From NCBI GenBank assembly GCA_002696035.1, contig NZQV01000024.1:1-64000 (forward strand): DNA of 64,000 nt. The letters are read 5' to 3'. Source of the stretch: Balneola sp. GTDB taxonomy: Bacteria; Bacteroidota; Rhodothermia; Balneolales; Balneolaceae. The position numbers and the translations under genes are program-made. Of this stretch, positions 63,062-64,000 are shown piece by piece. Numbering within the stretch: position 1 is the first letter of the stretch; every line of letters starts with the position of its first letter. The notes beneath the pieces were generated by a model. That model did no database searches. It had not been told where the DNA came from and saw only the letters and a program-made list of their open reading frames with translations.

Positions 63062-63271
63062 ATGGAATACGGTAAAGTAAAATGGTTCGATACTCAAAAA
63101 GGATTTGGGTTTATCAAGCCTGACAATGGTGACAAAGATATTTTCTTACACCGCAACAACATCGAGAACCTTGGTTTTAACGAAGGTATTGATGACGGTG
63201 AAGAAGTTGAATTTCAAATCGAGGAAACTGACAAAGGCCTTAGTGCTACGGAAGTTTACATTCTCGAGTGA
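63062..63271 (+). CDS. cspA: Cold-shock protein, CspA family
   Basis: 69-aa single cold-shock domain. It has GKVKWFDTQKGFGFIKPD with the RNP1 motif KGFGFI (near 13-18) and the RNP2 motif DIFLH (near 27-31). The RNA/DNA-binding aromatic residues are present. It acts as an RNA chaperone. ATG 63062 is preferred to an in-frame upstream start at 63032 because it gives the family N-terminus MEYGKVKWF. A strong terminator follows. Confidence 0.95.
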   Translation: MEYGKVKWFDTQKGFGFIKPDNGDKDIFLHRNNIENLGFNEGIDDGEEVEFQIEETDKGLSATEVYILE

Positions 63272-63294
63272 TATTTTCACCTTGTGAAATTGAA

Positions 63295-63328
63295 AGCCTC
63301 TCAGATTAAGTTCTGAGAGGCTTTTTTT
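63295..63328 (+). terminator. Rho-independent terminator of the cold-shock gene
   Basis: AGCCTCTCAG-ATTAAGTT-CTGAGAGGCT is a perfect 10-bp stem followed by seven T, 23 bp after the stop codon. It may also serve the convergent peptidase gene, since an A-run precedes the stem. Confidence 0.9.
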
Positions 63329-63349
63329 ATGCCTGAATATTTTTTCAGA

Positions 63350-64000
63350 TCAATACTTTGCAGGCGTCCCTTCTTCCGGGATTGATCGTTCAATGAACTG
63401 GCGGATATCTTCATTGGAAGTTTCGAGATCTTCCGTCCGCAAATACATCATATGTCCACTTCGGTACGCTTTGAAGGAAAGACGATCCCTGAGATTTCCA
63501 CTGGGATCCATATTCCACATGGTGTATTTAGCATCAAAGTAGTTGGTACCCCCATCATAATAGCCAGACTGCACCAACACGTGCAGATAAGGATTCTCAG
63601 CCATGGCCGAGCGAAGCTGCTCACCTGTATTATCCCGACTGCGATCCCAGGGATGAACCGGTCCAAAGGTCCAATATTGCAGATCGGTTTCATACCCCAA
63701 CTCCGCCCGCAGGTAATGGTTGATGGCAGGTGTAAACGCATGATTCCAGGCGGTTAGTGCAGGGTCAAAATCGTATCGCTCTCCGGCATTCTCTCTGTCG
63801 ATACCGCGGTAACGGGAGTCGAGACGGCCTACCGTGAGGCCTTCATCCCGAAGTAATTCTTTCCAGAAAAAGGAAGTGGAAATTCGAAGATTACGATCCA
63901 AAACAGCCTGCTTCTCAATTCCGGAATAGAGGGCTACTTTCTCGGCAATCTCTTCTCTTTCATCTTCTTCAATAAAACCGCCTTTGGCAAGTGCCGGTAT
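63350..64000 (-). CDS. S10-like serine carboxypeptidase, C-terminal part (cut by window end)
   Basis: The frame is open from 63350 to the end of the window, so about 216 C-terminal residues are seen and the start lies beyond 64000. The part from residue GIEKQAVLDRNLRIS on, with LTVGRLDSRYRG, ELGYETDLQYWTFGP, HVLVQSGYYDGGTNYFDAKYTMW and the final YRSGHMMYLRTEDL, matches the C-terminal half of family S10 peptidases of bacteria, with the catalytic Asp in SGYYDGGT and His in SGHMMY. Substrate unknown; such proteins are usually periplasmic. Confidence 0.82.
   Translation of the reverse strand: MPALAKGGFIEEDEREEIAEKVALYSGIEKQAVLDRNLRISTSFFWKELLRDEGLTVGRLDSRYRGIDRENAGERYDFDPALTAWNHAFTPAINHYLRAELGYETDLQYWTFGPVHPWDRSRDNTGEQLRSAMAENPYLHVLVQSGYYDGGTNYFDAKYTMWNMDPSGNLRDRLSFKAYRSGHMMYLRTEDLETSNEDIRQFIERSIPEEGTPAKY

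Overview
The window looks like a chromosomal piece of a marine or halophilic bacterium of the Balneolota/Rhodothermota side of the Bacteroidota superphylum. This placement is an inference. It rests on an alternative complex III (act) operon fused to a caa3-type oxidase of the A2 ('YSHPAVY') kind, on poor Shine-Dalgarno sequences, on occasional TAnnTTTG -7 boxes, and on abundant short palindromic repeats between genes. No rRNA, tRNA or CRISPR array was recognised.

1-15.5 kb is a surface-polysaccharide locus read on the + strand. It holds a Wzz-type chain-length regulator, Gmd, a NeuB-type nonulosonate synthase, a GNAT acetyltransferase, a TIM-barrel protein, a perosamine-synthase-like aminotransferase, a CMP-nonulosonate synthetase, a Wzx-type flippase, an HP-motif transferase, a Wzy-like polymerase, three further glycosyltransferases, an epimerase remnant and an initiating sugar transferase. 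Genes from about 1.7 to 14.3 kb are visibly AT-rich and tightly packed or overlapping, as expected for an exchanged glycan cassette. The likely output is a glycan made by the Wzx/Wzy route that contains a nonulosonic acid and perhaps a perosamine-type sugar.

15.5-29.8 kb continues the nucleotide-sugar theme (UDP-glucose dehydrogenase, UDP-xylose synthase, Wzi, WlbA-like oxidoreductase, WlbC-like aminotransferase, a PMI-like cupin, a HAD phosphatase, a BatA/B-like VWA protein). The genes here are islands in long stretches packed with at least eight families of dispersed palindromic repeats. One family, about 205 bp long with two conserved imperfect hairpins, occurs three times and has no match I recognise. 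A GIY-YIG nuclease gene sits tightly between two copies of another family.

29.8-48.0 kb is on the - strand: a large Q-rich DUF4175 protein, an MBL-fold hydrolase, then a 12-gene respiratory operon actA-B-C-D-E-F, an HTH-plus-membrane protein, sco1, coxB-A-C-D, ending in a clear terminator at about 34.8 kb. It should carry electrons from quinol through ACIII to an oxygen-reducing caa3 oxidase.

48.3-57.1 kb holds a DUF420 protein, a TauE/SafE permease, an Nramp-related transporter without the usual metal motifs, HemN, and a nitrosative-stress group (Rrf2 regulator, RIC/YtfE repair protein, a 12-TM protein, two paralogous 4-TM heme-copper-oxidase-like proteins). Three promoters in that group share an AAAGACAAA-type site.

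57.2-64.0 kb has a DUF433/DUF5615 toxin-antitoxin-like pair bracketed by a duplicated 3' end of the neighbouring glutaryl-CoA-dehydrogenase-like gene, an IS110-family transposase with a candidate bridge-RNA region upstream, a fasciclin protein, a GyrI-like protein, an S1/P1 nuclease, a cold-shock protein and the C-terminal part of an S10 peptidase running off the window.
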